DNA of 64,000 nucleotides from Flavobacteriaceae bacterium (GCA_947448525.1 CANFNV010000001.1:62001-126000), one strand, 5' to 3'; shown: positions 35,819 through 44,585, counted from the stretch's first letter. Notes: generated by a model not told the origin, from the letters alone. Numbers and translations: made by a program.

Positions 35819-36205
35819 TTAATTTAAATTGATAATTTGATTTTGTTTTATATTAGTTCGTAAAGCGTTTACCCTTAATTGGTCTATATCTTCTTGTTCT
35901 AATAAATTTATTATTTCATCTTCAGATATAGTACTTTGTTGGGTTAAATAATTTTCTATATCTACTGCATTTAAGTGTTCTTCGCTAGTCTCCATTTGGT
36001 AAACCAATGGTAAAGATAATGCTAGAACTAATAGAGCTGCAGCCGAATAAATCCATTTTTTATTGCGAGAATAAAATGAAATTATTTTAGTTTCTTTTTT
36101 TGGTAATTGTTTGAATACTCTATCTGAAAAATTATCGAAATAATTCTCCGGAATTATGAATCCTGTATTTATTTTTTCGGGAGTATCTAATTTAAAATCT
36201 TTCAT
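35819..36205 (-). CDS. putative anti-sigma factor, membrane protein
   Basis: A 128-residue protein with one transmembrane helix at about 50-67. The cytoplasmic N-terminal part carries an ENYFDNFSDRVFKQLP motif typical of small Bacteroidota membrane proteins paired with ECF sigma factors. The C-terminal part is acidic and periplasmic. No classical zinc-finger ZAS motif (HxxxCxxC) is present. Its position between the sigma gene and the periplasmic sensor gene suggests an anti-sigma role; this is inference. Confidence 0.75.
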   Translation of the reverse strand: MKDFKLDTPEKINTGFIIPENYFDNFSDRVFKQLPKKETKIISFYSRNKKWIYSAAALLVLALSLPLVYQMETSEEHLNAVDIENYLTQQSTISEDEIINLLEQEDIDQLRVNALRTNIKQNQIINLN

Positions 36206-36260
36206 ATAGTATAGACAATTATATGTTAAAAAGGTTTAATTTATTTTAAAATTTATTTGA

Positions 36261-36323
36261 TTATTTTTTGGAGGAAACATATAGAATCGCTTTTTTAAAT
36301 TGTTTTGGCTCTGCAAAATTCAT
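36261..36323 (-). CDS. possible 20-codon micro-ORF after the sigma gene
   Basis: An ATG lies 1 nt after the sigma factor stop (TAA-A-ATG on the minus strand) and opens a 20-residue frame: MNFAEPKQFKKAILYVSSKK. The spacing allows reinitiation by terminating ribosomes. It could be a real small peptide, the eroded start of a larger gene, or chance. I cannot tell from one genome. Confidence 0.25.
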   Translation of the reverse strand: MNFAEPKQFKKAILYVSSKK

Positions 36324-36324
36324 T

Positions 36325-36867
36325 TTATTGCGATTTCATAAATTCTTCAATTTTTTTTACAGCATGATGATACGAAGCTTTTAAAGCACCGACCGAAGTT
36401 CCTAATATCTCCGACATATTTTCGTATTTTATTTCTTCAAAGTATTTCATTTTAAAAACTAATTGTTGCTTTTCAGGAAGTAATGCTATCGCCTTTTGCA
36501 ATTTGATTTGTATGTCATTTCCATCAAAATAGACATCCGATTCTAAATTTTTAATAATATTAATTTGCATCGCTTCACTTGAAGTGTCATTTAGTTTCAC
36601 TTTATTATTAATAAACGTTATAGCTTCATTAGTTGCAATTCGATACATCCAAGAATACAATTTGCTTTCTCCTTTAAATTTTTTTAAATTCTTAAAAACT
36701 TTAATAAATGTATTTTGCAAAACATCATCCGTATCATCATGATTTATTACGATATTACGAATGTGATTGTACAATGGTTTCTGATAGTCACGCAGAAGTT
36801 TTTCAAACGCAGAATTTTGCGTTTTAGGTTCTAAAAGTTCATTTATAAAATCCTTTTCTTCTTGCAA
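36325..36867 (-). CDS. ECF-type RNA polymerase sigma factor
   Basis: A 180-residue sigma-70 family protein with region 2 (DDTDDVLQNTFIKVFKNLKKF and WMYRIATNEA, about 41-90) and region 4 (LPEKQQLVFKMKYFEE then a helix-turn-helix ending SYHHAVKKIEEF). It lacks region 3, as ECF factors do. The start is TTG at 36867: an in-frame TAA lies two codons upstream and the next Met is inside region 2. It is the first gene of a cassette with the membrane-anchored and periplasmic sensor genes. Confidence 0.9.
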   Translation of the reverse strand: MQEEKDFINELLEPKTQNSAFEKLLRDYQKPLYNHIRNIVINHDDTDDVLQNTFIKVFKNLKKFKGESKLYSWMYRIATNEAITFINNKVKLNDTSSEAMQINIIKNLESDVYFDGNDIQIKLQKAIALLPEKQQLVFKMKYFEEIKYENMSEILGTSVGALKASYHHAVKKIEEFMKSQ

Positions 36868-36945
36868 TGCTTAAATTTATGTATTGGAATAAAGTTACAC
36901 GAAAAGGTTTAATCTGAATTTGTTTCAGATTATTTTTAAAGATTT

Positions 36946-38043
36946 TTAAGGCTTAGGATCTTCCTCTTTTGTATGGACTTCAATTATAGAATCAGCTTCT
37001 TTTTTGTTGGCAGAAACTGCAGAAGCTTTAGGATAAACTGGCATGTATATTTCTGTAATCCATTTTGAAGGACTTTTACTGTGATTTCTACCTTTTACAT
37101 AAACTTCAATTACTTGTCCTGATTTGTTTCTTTCGTAATGATTTTTAGAAATATAATCAAAAGCTTTTTTCCAAGCCATTTGAGTATGGGAATAATCTCC
37201 AACTAGGGTTGTTTTTAAAGACGTATAATTTGCAATTTTACTCGATTGAATGTCGCTACCAGACATAATATGAACAGAATCTCTAACCGGCATGCAAACC
37301 GAAAATCCTACATCATCATGAGATCGATCGTATTTGTGATATATAATAAATAGTTTTCCGTTTTTCACCATCTTATTTTTCTCAAAAAACCGTTCCATTC
37401 TAGGGACTAGAACTTTAATATATCGTTCAACATCTTTTTGTTTACAATGCATGAATTGCTTTAAATAAAATCCCCCAGGTCGATTCACAATTCCATTAAT
37501 TTTAATAGCGTAAGTGTTGATTTCGTAATCTAGGGTTTTATTCAAGTTTTCTAAACTTTTATTATAAGAATCGCAAACCACCGAATTGATTCCGCCTTTA
37601 AAAAACGCTACTATTTTAGAATAAAAATCTAATTTTCCTTTACTTCTCCAGGTAACTTTTGTACCGCCGATGGTATCTTCAAATTTCCAATAAATTGATG
37701 AATATTTGCCATTTTTAAACATTTTTTGCGAAATACTATCGTTTTCATTTACAAAATAAGTTTTTAAATTTCCATCTCCGTCATCACTTGTCCATGAGCA
37801 AGTAGCGCCTTTACCAATAGTAAGTTCTGGATAATCAAATTTTATTGATTCGTCATTTTGAATCCAAGAAGCAAAAGTTTCCCAATTTCTGAAATCGTTG
37901 ATGTAATTAAAAACCGTATTTTTTGGATTTTTAATTACTTTAGTTCCTGAAACATCATACGAAGCATTTTGTGTCATAACAAAAACCGTCAATCCAATCA
38001 GGATTAGAAAAAGTAATAAAAAAAGGTATTTTAGTATTCTCAT
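36946..38043 (-). CDS. SRPBCC protein with C-terminal GyrI-like domain
   Basis: A 365-residue protein with an N-terminal membrane anchor (about 5-24). An SRPBCC / polyketide-cyclase-like domain follows (about 30-175: KNPKNTVFNYINDFRNWETFASW and GGTKVTWRSKGKLDF). From about 180 there is a second domain that looks like a GyrI / effector-binding fold, with VGDYSHTQMAWKKAFDYI and EVYVKG. The combination is common in Bacteroidota; it binds hydrophobic ligands by family, but the true ligand is unknown. Confidence 0.8.
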   Translation of the reverse strand: MRILKYLFLLLFLILIGLTVFVMTQNASYDVSGTKVIKNPKNTVFNYINDFRNWETFASWIQNDESIKFDYPELTIGKGATCSWTSDDGDGNLKTYFVNENDSISQKMFKNGKYSSIYWKFEDTIGGTKVTWRSKGKLDFYSKIVAFFKGGINSVVCDSYNKSLENLNKTLDYEINTYAIKINGIVNRPGGFYLKQFMHCKQKDVERYIKVLVPRMERFFEKNKMVKNGKLFIIYHKYDRSHDDVGFSVCMPVRDSVHIMSGSDIQSSKIANYTSLKTTLVGDYSHTQMAWKKAFDYISKNHYERNKSGQVIEVYVKGRNHSKSPSKWITEIYMPVYPKASAVSANKKEADSIIEVHTKEEDPKP

Positions 38044-38126
38044 GAGAAATTAAGAAATTTTAAAGTAAATATATTAAAATAAATCTAACGGTGAACGTTT
38101 CTATTTAGAATTATTTTTGTATTTAT

Positions 38127-38315
38127 TTAATGTCTAAAAAATATTTTTATCAAAAAAAGAATGATAATAAATCCGAAGAAACCGAGTAGAATTTTGTAAT
38201 TTCCTTTGTAAAATTGATTGTGTAACGCCTTGTCTTTTCCGTAAGCATATACCATTGCAATAATGAAAGCTACAAAAAACAATCCTGCAAATAGCAATTG
38301 ACCAGTTGTAAACAT
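38127..38315 (-). CDS. small conserved two-helix membrane protein
   Basis: A 62-residue protein (MFTTGQLLFAG start) with two hydrophobic helices (about 6-24 and 41-60) and a basic KDKALHNQFYKGNYK loop between them. A longer frame starts at 38345, but a TAAATTTG promoter element (38333-38340, minus strand) lies within that extension, so the ATG at 38315 is favoured. The family is conserved in Flavobacteriaceae; its function is unknown. Confidence 0.7.
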   Translation of the reverse strand: MFTTGQLLFAGLFFVAFIIAMVYAYGKDKALHNQFYKGNYKILLGFFGFIIILFLIKIFFRH

Positions 38316-38332
38316 ATTCCGTAATTTTTCAA

Positions 38333-38340
38333 CAAATTTA
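38333..38340 (-). promoter_or_regulatory. -7 element of the small membrane protein gene
   Basis: The minus strand reads TAAATTTG, 17 nt before the ATG at 38315 and inside the longer frame from 38345; it decides the start. Confidence 0.5.
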
Positions 38341-38393
38341 TACAAATGAAATCATAATTTGTATTTTGGCTTCATAAATTAAATACAAATAAT

Positions 38394-38777
38394 ATGCAAG
38401 ATAAACTTAACGCTGTAAAAGAATTTCACACTGCTTTTAAAATCGGATATAGTGACAATATGAAAGCCAGTTTAGGCGAAAAAAAAAACTTACTTCGCTT
38501 CAATTTAATGAAGGAGGAGAACGAAGAATATTTGGAAGCAGCTAAAAATAATGATATTATTGAAATTGCCGATGCTTTAGGCGATATGCTCTACATCCTT
38601 TGCGGGACGATCATCGAACACGGATTGCAACACAAAATTGAAGAAGTTTTTAATGAAATTCAAAGAAGTAATATGAGCAAACTTGGTGAAGACGGACAAC
38701 CCATTTACAGAGAAGACGGAAAAGTTTTAAAGGGCCCGAATTATTTCAAGCCGAATTTTGAAGCTATTTTGAAGTAG
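38394..38777 (+). CDS. MazG-like nucleoside triphosphate pyrophosphohydrolase
   Basis: A 127-residue all-alpha NTP-PPase family protein (MazG / HisE / dUTPase-2 superfamily). The metal-binding pattern is clear: EENEEYLEA (about 42-50) then EIADALGDMLYI (about 57-68), i.e. E-x2-E followed by E-x3-D. Such proteins hydrolyse non-canonical or specific NTPs to NMP and PPi, for pool cleaning. The substrate is not known. It is divergent from the small membrane protein gene. Confidence 0.85.
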   Translation: MQDKLNAVKEFHTAFKIGYSDNMKASLGEKKNLLRFNLMKEENEEYLEAAKNNDIIEIADALGDMLYILCGTIIEHGLQHKIEEVFNEIQRSNMSKLGEDGQPIYREDGKVLKGPNYFKPNFEAILK

Positions 38778-38792
38778 ATTGTTTTTTGAATT

Positions 38793-39287
38793 TTACAGCA
38801 TCTTTTGCATAAACACACTGTGCAACCAGCGGTCAAATTTGAATCCTGATTCTTTAATCATACCCGAAATTTCAAATCCAAATTTCTTATGAAAATCAAT
38901 ACTAGTTTGGTTTTCGGAATCAATAACTCCAATCATGGTGTGAATATTTTGTGATTTTGCCAAATGAATAAGTTGATTTAAAATGATTTTACCAATGCCC
39001 TTTCCCTTGTGGTTTGGATGTGCATACACCGAATGTTCAACCGTAAATTTATACGCTTCCCGAAATCGAAATTCGCTATAATATCCGAATCCAACTACGA
39101 TTTCTTTTTCGGTTGCAACCAGTATTGGAAATCCCTTTTGGAGTTTGTCTTCAAAAATAGCCAATTGATCCGCTAAAGTTCGTGGTTCATAATCATACAA
39201 AGCCGTAGAATTTAGAATGTTATAATTGATAATTTCTAATATGGCTGATGCATCTTCTATGTGATAGTTTCTGATAATAATTTCCAT
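38793..39287 (-). CDS. GNAT acetyltransferase, phosphinothricin-acetyltransferase-like
   Basis: A 164-residue GNAT enzyme. The N-terminal IRNYHIEDASAILEIINYNI pattern and the LADQLAIFEDKLQKGFP segment resemble the phosphinothricin / methionine-sulfoximine acetyltransferase group. Motif A is HPNHKGKGIGKIIL (about 92-105), and the C-terminal SIDFHKKFGFEISGMIKESGFKFDRW matches that group's end. The natural substrate is unclear. A TATTTTTG -7-like element lies 17 nt upstream (39305-39312). Confidence 0.85.
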   Translation of the reverse strand: MEIIIRNYHIEDASAILEIINYNILNSTALYDYEPRTLADQLAIFEDKLQKGFPILVATEKEIVVGFGYYSEFRFREAYKFTVEHSVYAHPNHKGKGIGKIILNQLIHLAKSQNIHTMIGVIDSENQTSIDFHKKFGFEISGMIKESGFKFDRWLHSVFMQKML

Positions 39288-39331
39288 AGCGTGAGAATTG
39301 AGCTCAAAAATAATAAAACTTAACCAACCTC

Positions 39332-39369
39332 TTGAAAATACTTTACAACTTTGTAACTTTGTAGCTTTG
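39332..39369 (+). promoter_or_regulatory. promoter of menD with repeated -7 motif
   Basis: TTG (39332-39334), 19 nt, TAACTTTG (39354-39361) is a full consensus promoter; a second -7 match TAGCTTTG follows directly (39362-39369). The region is a run of imperfect 8-bp repeats around CTTTG. The leader to the menD ATG at 39383 would be about 13-20 nt. Confidence 0.75.
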
Positions 39370-39382
39370 CAACTCCTTTAAA

Positions 39383-41041
39383 ATGATGTACCCAAAAAAA
39401 CCTTTAGCACAATCCATTATCGAACTACTTCGCGCTAAAGGAATTACTAATATTATTATTTCTCCGGGCTCACGAAATGCACCTTTAACTATTGGATTTG
39501 CAAGTCATCCTAATTTTACTTGTTATAGCATTGCGGATGAACGTTCGGCGGCATTTTTTGCTATTGGGATGGCGCAACAAACAAAGAAACCCGTTGCTGT
39601 TCTTTGTACATCGGGTTCGGCATTGCTGAATTATTATCCCGCTTTCGCAGAAGCATTTTACAGTCAGATTCCTTTTATTGTAATTTCTGCTGATAGACCG
39701 CAAAACAAAATAGATATCGGTGACGGACAAACCATTCGACAAGAAAATGTGTTTGCCAATCATTCATTATACAATGCCAATCTTACCGAAAATGCTTCCG
39801 GCAAAAATGATTTGTTAATTAATGAAGCCATAAATATGGCTTTCACCAAAAAAGGTCCGGTACATATCAACGTACCATTTGAAGAACCTTTGTATGAAAC
39901 AGTTTCTGAATTAACTGTCGAACCCAAAATTATTTATTCCGTTGCAACCGATATTATTTTTGACGAACCGATTTCAGGATATGCTAACATTTGGAACGCT
40001 TCAAAAAAGAAATTAGTCTTGGTTGGCGTAAACGAACCCAATGCAATAGAGCAACAGTTTCTAGATAAATTAGCCAATGACCCATCAGTTGTGGTGATGA
40101 TTGAAACGACATCTAATTTGCACCATCCAAAGTTTATCAATACCATTGATTCTATAATTACTCCGTTTACTCACGAAGATTTTCTAGATTTTCGACCCGA
40201 AATAATAATGACTTTTGGCGGAATGATTGTTTCCAAACGTATTAAAGTTTTCTTACGAAAATACCAACCCAACCACCATTGGCACATTGATAGTTTGAGA
40301 GCTTACGACACTTTTGGTTGTTTGACCAAGCATTTTGAAACGATACCCAATTTATTTTTTCAATCGTTTTTTATGTTTGTAGAAACTGTTGAAAGTAATT
40401 ATAATCAATATGCTCAAGATATAAAAGCACTGCGTCAGCGAAAAAGTTTGGAATATTTAGCTAAAATTCCATTTACCGATTTTAAAGTTTTCGAAAAAGT
40501 ATTGTCTGCTTTACCCAAGAATTCACAATTGCAAATAAGTAATAGTTCTCCTATTCGATATGCACAATTATTTGACATTGAAAAAAGTATTGAAGTGTTT
40601 AGCAACAGAGGAACAAGCGGTATTGACGGAAGCACCTCAACAGCCATAGGCGCAGCTATAGGAAGTGGGAAACCCAACGTATTTATTGCTGGTGATATTG
40701 GATTTTTATACGACAGCAATGCCCTTTGGAATAATTACATTCCGAAAAATTTCAAAATTATCTTAATTAATAATGGCGGTGGCGGCATTTTCAGAATCCT
40801 TCCGGGTCATGATGAAACCGCCGTTTTCAATACGTTTTTTGAAACCTCACATTGTTTAACGGCAGAACATTTATGTAAAATGTACGGATTGAACTATCTT
40901 ACAGCAAGTAACGAAACTACTTTAGAGGAAAGTTTAAAAATTTTATTCTCCAGGGATGAAAATCCAAGTTTATTAGAAGTATTTACACCAACTTTGGAAA
41001 ATGATAAGGTTTTGTTACAGTATTTTAATGAGTTAGTTTAA
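39383..41041 (+). CDS. menD: SEPHCHC synthase (menaquinone biosynthesis)
   Basis: MenD is the thiamine diphosphate enzyme that joins isochorismate and 2-oxoglutarate in menaquinone synthesis. The 552 residues hold the N-terminal ISPGSRNAPL (26-35), the FSNRGTSGIDG segment, the TPP-binding GDIGFLYDSNALWN with a late NNGGGGIFRILPG, and the overall three-domain TPP enzyme layout. Starts at 39383 or 39386 are equivalent. A consensus promoter lies directly upstream. The 3' end overlaps the convergent SET gene by 4 bp. Confidence 0.97.
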   Translation: MMYPKKPLAQSIIELLRAKGITNIIISPGSRNAPLTIGFASHPNFTCYSIADERSAAFFAIGMAQQTKKPVAVLCTSGSALLNYYPAFAEAFYSQIPFIVISADRPQNKIDIGDGQTIRQENVFANHSLYNANLTENASGKNDLLINEAINMAFTKKGPVHINVPFEEPLYETVSELTVEPKIIYSVATDIIFDEPISGYANIWNASKKKLVLVGVNEPNAIEQQFLDKLANDPSVVVMIETTSNLHHPKFINTIDSIITPFTHEDFLDFRPEIIMTFGGMIVSKRIKVFLRKYQPNHHWHIDSLRAYDTFGCLTKHFETIPNLFFQSFFMFVETVESNYNQYAQDIKALRQRKSLEYLAKIPFTDFKVFEKVLSALPKNSQLQISNSSPIRYAQLFDIEKSIEVFSNRGTSGIDGSTSTAIGAAIGSGKPNVFIAGDIGFLYDSNALWNNYIPKNFKIILINNGGGGIFRILPGHDETAVFNTFFETSHCLTAEHLCKMYGLNYLTASNETTLEESLKILFSRDENPSLLEVFTPTLENDKVLLQYFNELV

Positions 41042-41454
41042 GAATGTTTCTTCCAATATTTTTTTCCATAATCACAGAAAATTTCTTCCCCTGATTTTAT
41101 TTTTCTAATTGCAATTAAACACACATTTTGGTTTTCGTCCAAGGTTATTTTGGCATTATTTTTAAAATGAGATTTCAAAAAGCCATTGGCATCATTGGCA
41201 AATTTTGCAAAACAATCGGTGTTCTTACAATCTAAAATAGTTCCGTTTAAAAGATTCATAAAATAAGTATCAGCGCCATTTCTTATTCGAATTTCAGCTT
41301 CTGAATGGGATAAAACTTCACCTTTAAAAATCGAAATTATTTCATCTTTATAAATGTCGATTGCCGTAAACAATCCCCTACCCGAATTGGGAAGTTGAGA
41401 CAATTGAATGAACAAATAATCCGATTCAGGAGCATCAATGGCATTGCTATTCAT
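41038..41454 (-). CDS. SET domain protein
   Basis: A 138-residue stand-alone SET domain, related to lysine methyltransferases. NSGRGLFTAIDIYKDEIIS (about 22-40) is the SET-N start, with FANDANGFLKSHFKNNAK in the place of the NHxC motif (Asn-Ala replaces Asn-His). GEEIFCDYGKKYW at the end has the conserved Tyr. The target protein in bacteria is unknown. It has its own consensus promoter and overlaps menD by 4 bp at the 3' end. Confidence 0.85.
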   Translation of the reverse strand: MNSNAIDAPESDYLFIQLSQLPNSGRGLFTAIDIYKDEIISIFKGEVLSHSEAEIRIRNGADTYFMNLLNGTILDCKNTDCFAKFANDANGFLKSHFKNNAKITLDENQNVCLIAIRKIKSGEEIFCDYGKKYWKKHS

Positions 41455-41464
41455 CTTTTTTAAT

Positions 41465-41494
41465 CAAAGATAAGATTTTCAATTACAATATCAA
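41465..41494 (-). promoter_or_regulatory. promoter of the SET gene
   Basis: On the minus strand TTG (complement of 41492-41494), 19 nt, TATCTTTG (complement of 41465-41472); the ATG follows 10 nt later, so the leader is very short. Confidence 0.7.
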
Positions 41495-41503
41495 TTACAA
41501 TAT
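41480..41503. repeat. 12-bp tandem duplication
   Basis: CAATTACAATAT occurs twice in direct succession (41480-41491 and 41492-41503) in the gap between the SET and CvfB-type genes. The second copy supplies the TTG of the SET promoter. Confidence 0.8.
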
Positions 41504-41546
41504 CAAAACCCAAAACTCACAACCCAAAACTTCCAACTCCTTTTCG

Positions 41547-41554
41547 TACCTTTG
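41547..41554 (+). promoter_or_regulatory. -7 element of the CvfB-type gene
   Basis: TACCTTTG lies 16 nt before the ATG at 41571. No TTG is found about 19 nt upstream. Confidence 0.45.
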
Positions 41555-41570
41555 TAGCAAATTAAAGAAA

Positions 41571-42410
41571 ATGCTTAACATCGGTCAACACAATACACTT
41601 ACCATTTTAAGAGATACAAAAGTGGGATTATTTTTAGGAAACGGAAATGAAGCAGAGGATGTTTTATTACCCAATAAATACGTCCCAAAAGTATTTGAGA
41701 TTGGTGAAGAAATTACCGTTTTTGTATATCTTGATCATGAAGAACGTCCCGTAGCTACCACTTTAGTTCCTTATATTTTTCTTAATGAATTTGCACTTTT
41801 GCGGGTAAATTACATCAATCAAATTGGGGCTTTTATGGATTGGGGCATGGAAAAAGATATTTTGGTTCCGTTTAAAGAACAAGCGCGACCGATGGAAAAA
41901 GGAAAACGCTATTTGGTGTATCTGTATATGGATGAAAAAACCAATAGACTTGTCGCTTCAAGTAAAACAAATCAGTTTCTAGATAACGAAAACATTACGG
42001 TTGAAAAAGGCGAAGAAGTCGATTTAATTATCTCCCATATAACCGAGATTGGAATCAATGTGATTATCAATCAAAAACACAAAGGATTGGCATATAAAGA
42101 TGAGGTTTATGACGACGCTATTCGAACAGGAGATAAAATGAAAGGATACATCAAAACCATTCGTCCTGATGGGAAAATAGATGTCTCGTTACACAAACAA
42201 GGTTTTGAAAACATTGAACCTAATTCCGAAATAATTATGAGTGAATTGAGAGCCAGTCGTGGTTTTTTACGATTGAATGACAATTCCAAACCCGAAGACA
42301 TTAAGACAGTTCTGAAGATGAGTAAGAAAACATTCAAAAAAGCAATCGGACTTTTGTATAAAGAAAAATTGATTGAAATTAAGGACGATGGTATTCATAT
42401 AGTTGAATAA
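41571..42410 (+). CDS. CvfB-type S1 RNA-binding protein
   Basis: A 279-residue protein of the CvfB / YitL family. It has an N-terminal S1-like domain (about 5-60), then two further S1-like OB folds (about 70-130 with GAFMDWGMEKDILVPFKEQ, and 145-212 with KGLAYKDEVYDD and GKIDVSLHKQG), and a C-terminal winged helix (about 218-279). CvfB binds RNA and affects virulence genes in Staphylococcus; the role here is unknown. It is divergent from the SET gene. Confidence 0.9.
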   Translation: MLNIGQHNTLTILRDTKVGLFLGNGNEAEDVLLPNKYVPKVFEIGEEITVFVYLDHEERPVATTLVPYIFLNEFALLRVNYINQIGAFMDWGMEKDILVPFKEQARPMEKGKRYLVYLYMDEKTNRLVASSKTNQFLDNENITVEKGEEVDLIISHITEIGINVIINQKHKGLAYKDEVYDDAIRTGDKMKGYIKTIRPDGKIDVSLHKQGFENIEPNSEIIMSELRASRGFLRLNDNSKPEDIKTVLKMSKKTFKKAIGLLYKEKLIEIKDDGIHIVE

Positions 42411-42465
42411 AAAAACTTCCGTAAAATTAGAAAAAAAGAGTAAAAATTCTGATTATTTTTTCACC

Positions 42466-42891
42466 TTAAATCACTTCAATTTGCGGATTTATTTTTGTGA
42501 TTTCTTCGATGAAAATTTCACTCATTTTTGGGGATATAAACAAATCATCGAAAGAATTATAGGTAATAATAAAACCTTTTGTATCTAAAGCCGGCTTTAA
42601 CATAACAGGAACATTTAAACCCGAAAAACGTTTGATAGATTTGATTTTAGTAATATCAACTCTGCCTCGAATGGGTCCTGAGCGGTACAATAAAAATTTC
42701 TTTTTAATGACATATCGAGTATCTAGCAAAACCCAAAGTACAAAGCCCGTAACCAATGAAATAATAATCATTGGAATTAAAGGAAAGTTACCTTTTTCAT
42801 AGTTCAAAACTAACATAACTATAAAAAATAATACAATTCCCCAAAGAATAGCAATCGTAAATGTGTTTTTGGAAGATAAAAATCGATTCAT
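42466..42891 (-). CDS. PH-like domain membrane protein
   Basis: A 141-residue protein with two adjacent membrane helices (about 11-28 and 36-54). A soluble C-terminal domain (about 58-141: DTRYVIKKKFLLYRSGP, DITKIKSIKRF, YNSFDDLFISPK) resembles the bacterial PH domain of small membrane proteins (YdbS/YokE-like group). The function is unknown. It is convergent with the CvfB-type gene and divergent from menB. Confidence 0.78.
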   Translation of the reverse strand: MNRFLSSKNTFTIAILWGIVLFFIVMLVLNYEKGNFPLIPMIIISLVTGFVLWVLLDTRYVIKKKFLLYRSGPIRGRVDITKIKSIKRFSGLNVPVMLKPALDTKGFIITYNSFDDLFISPKMSEIFIEEITKINPQIEVI

Positions 42892-43001
42892 AATATTTTT
42901 AAAAGGGCTTTTAGTGATAGAAACTAAAAAATCATTTAATTTTACGCTAAATTACTACAATTTAGTATCACAATCGAATTTTAATAAAAAAATAATTTTT
43001 A

Positions 43002-43841
43002 ATGAGTTCAATCAATTGGTCAACAGTTCGAAAATTTGAAGATATTACCTATAAAAAATGTAATGGCGTTGCCCGAATTGCATTCAATCGACCGGATGTG
43101 CGCAATGCATTTCGGCCAAAAACAACATCCGAATTATTACAAGCGTTTCACGATGCGCAAGAAGACACTTCAATTGGAGTGGTATTGCTTTCTGCTGAAG
43201 GACCAAGTTCTAAAGATGGCGTTTATTCATTTTGTTCTGGTGGCGATCAAAAAGCGCGTGGTCAACAGGGATATGTAGGCGATGATGGCTACCATAGATT
43301 AAATATATTAGATGTTCAACGATTGATTCGATTCCTGCCAAAAGCAGTAATTTGTGTGGTTCCAGGATGGGCAGTTGGTGGTGGACACAGTTTGCATGTG
43401 GTGTGCGATTTAACTTTGGCAAGTAAAGAACATGCTATTTTTAAACAAACCGATGCCGATGTAACCAGTTTTGATGGCGGTTATGGTTCGGCATATCTAG
43501 CCAAAATGGTAGGTCAAAAAAAAGCGCGAGAAATCTTCTTTTTAGGAAGAAACTATTCGGCACAAGAAGCTTTTGATATGGGGATGGTCAATGCCGTAAT
43601 TCCGCACGATGAATTAGAAGATACTGCTTACGATTGGGCTCAAGAAATACTAGCCAAATCGCCAACATCTATCAAAATGCTAAAATTTGCAATGAATTTA
43701 ACAGACGACGGCATGGTAGGACAACAAGTGTTTGCAGGAGAAGCCACCCGTTTGGCTTATATGACCGAAGAAGCTAAAGAAGGAAGAGATGCTTTCTTAG
43801 AAAAAAGAAAACCCAACTTTGAGAAAAAATGGTTGCCATAA
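43002..43841 (+). CDS. menB: 1,4-dihydroxy-2-naphthoyl-CoA synthase
   Basis: MenB closes the second ring of the naphthoquinone from o-succinylbenzoyl-CoA. The 279 residues are of the crotonase fold. SGGDQKARG (79-87) and the oxyanion region GWAVGGGHSLH match MenB; TDADVTSFDGGYGSAYLAK (about 157-175) holds the conserved Asp-Ser of the active site, and the C-terminal RDAFLEKRKPNFEKKW is typical. It is preceded by a 110-bp gap without a clear promoter match. It belongs with menD, menA and menC. Confidence 0.97.
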   Translation: MSSINWSTVRKFEDITYKKCNGVARIAFNRPDVRNAFRPKTTSELLQAFHDAQEDTSIGVVLLSAEGPSSKDGVYSFCSGGDQKARGQQGYVGDDGYHRLNILDVQRLIRFLPKAVICVVPGWAVGGGHSLHVVCDLTLASKEHAIFKQTDADVTSFDGGYGSAYLAKMVGQKKAREIFFLGRNYSAQEAFDMGMVNAVIPHDELEDTAYDWAQEILAKSPTSIKMLKFAMNLTDDGMVGQQVFAGEATRLAYMTEEAKEGRDAFLEKRKPNFEKKWLP

Positions 43842-43966
43842 TCAGGTGAAAAGTGATCTTTTTATAGTTTTCGTGCTAAGTTCACACCTAGTTTTTAATT
43901 CCTTAAGTATCGCTTAATATATTCCAGTCGAAGTTTTACACACAGTCTGTCATTCAATATTATATC

Positions 43967-44560
43967 ATGAAAAAGAAAATAATTTTATGTTTATTAGTAT
44001 TAGCATCCATTAAATCGAATTCTCAAGAAAAGATTGCGATTAATGATACTAAGTTTTTAATTTCAATTCATTACACGGGTAATTTACGTAATGATAATTT
44101 TGTGAGTGATAATTACAATGGTATATTAGGTTTAGACGCTAAATACAGTTTATATCGCAAAACTAATTTTAATATACAAGCAGGCCTAGGCCTTGACTAT
44201 TTTAAAGCAAGAGAAATCGGAAATCAATTAAACTTAAAAAATTCGATAATTGTAAACCCAAACATAGGAATTGTTTTGGAGTCAAATAAAGTATTCCAAC
44301 CTTTTTTTAATTTGGGATATTCATTTTTTACTGCAAAATATACTATTCAACAATCCTACAATTTTATTAACCCGAATGATCCTGGATTTAATACAATTCC
44401 AAATACCGCAAAATATAATTTTGACAGCGTATCTATTAATCCAGGTTTTAGACTTTTTATGAATAAAAACCTTTATTTTCAAACCGATTACAAGTATTTA
44501 CCTATTAAATCCAATATAAACGCTCATTTAATTTCAATCGGATTTGGATATACGCTCTAA
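43967..44560 (+). CDS. outer membrane beta-barrel protein
   Basis: A 197-residue protein with a signal peptide (about 1-19, ending SNSQ). It has alternating hydrophobic strands ending in a C-terminal aromatic-type strand (ISIGFGYTL), as in small OmpA / OmpW-like 8-strand barrels. It lies 25 nt before menA and may be co-transcribed; there is no known link to menaquinone. Confidence 0.78.
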   Translation: MKKKIILCLLVLASIKSNSQEKIAINDTKFLISIHYTGNLRNDNFVSDNYNGILGLDAKYSLYRKTNFNIQAGLGLDYFKAREIGNQLNLKNSIIVNPNIGIVLESNKVFQPFFNLGYSFFTAKYTIQQSYNFINPNDPGFNTIPNTAKYNFDSVSINPGFRLFMNKNLYFQTDYKYLPIKSNINAHLISIGFGYTL

Positions 44561-44585
44561 ACTCCTAAACTTATAAACAAAAATA

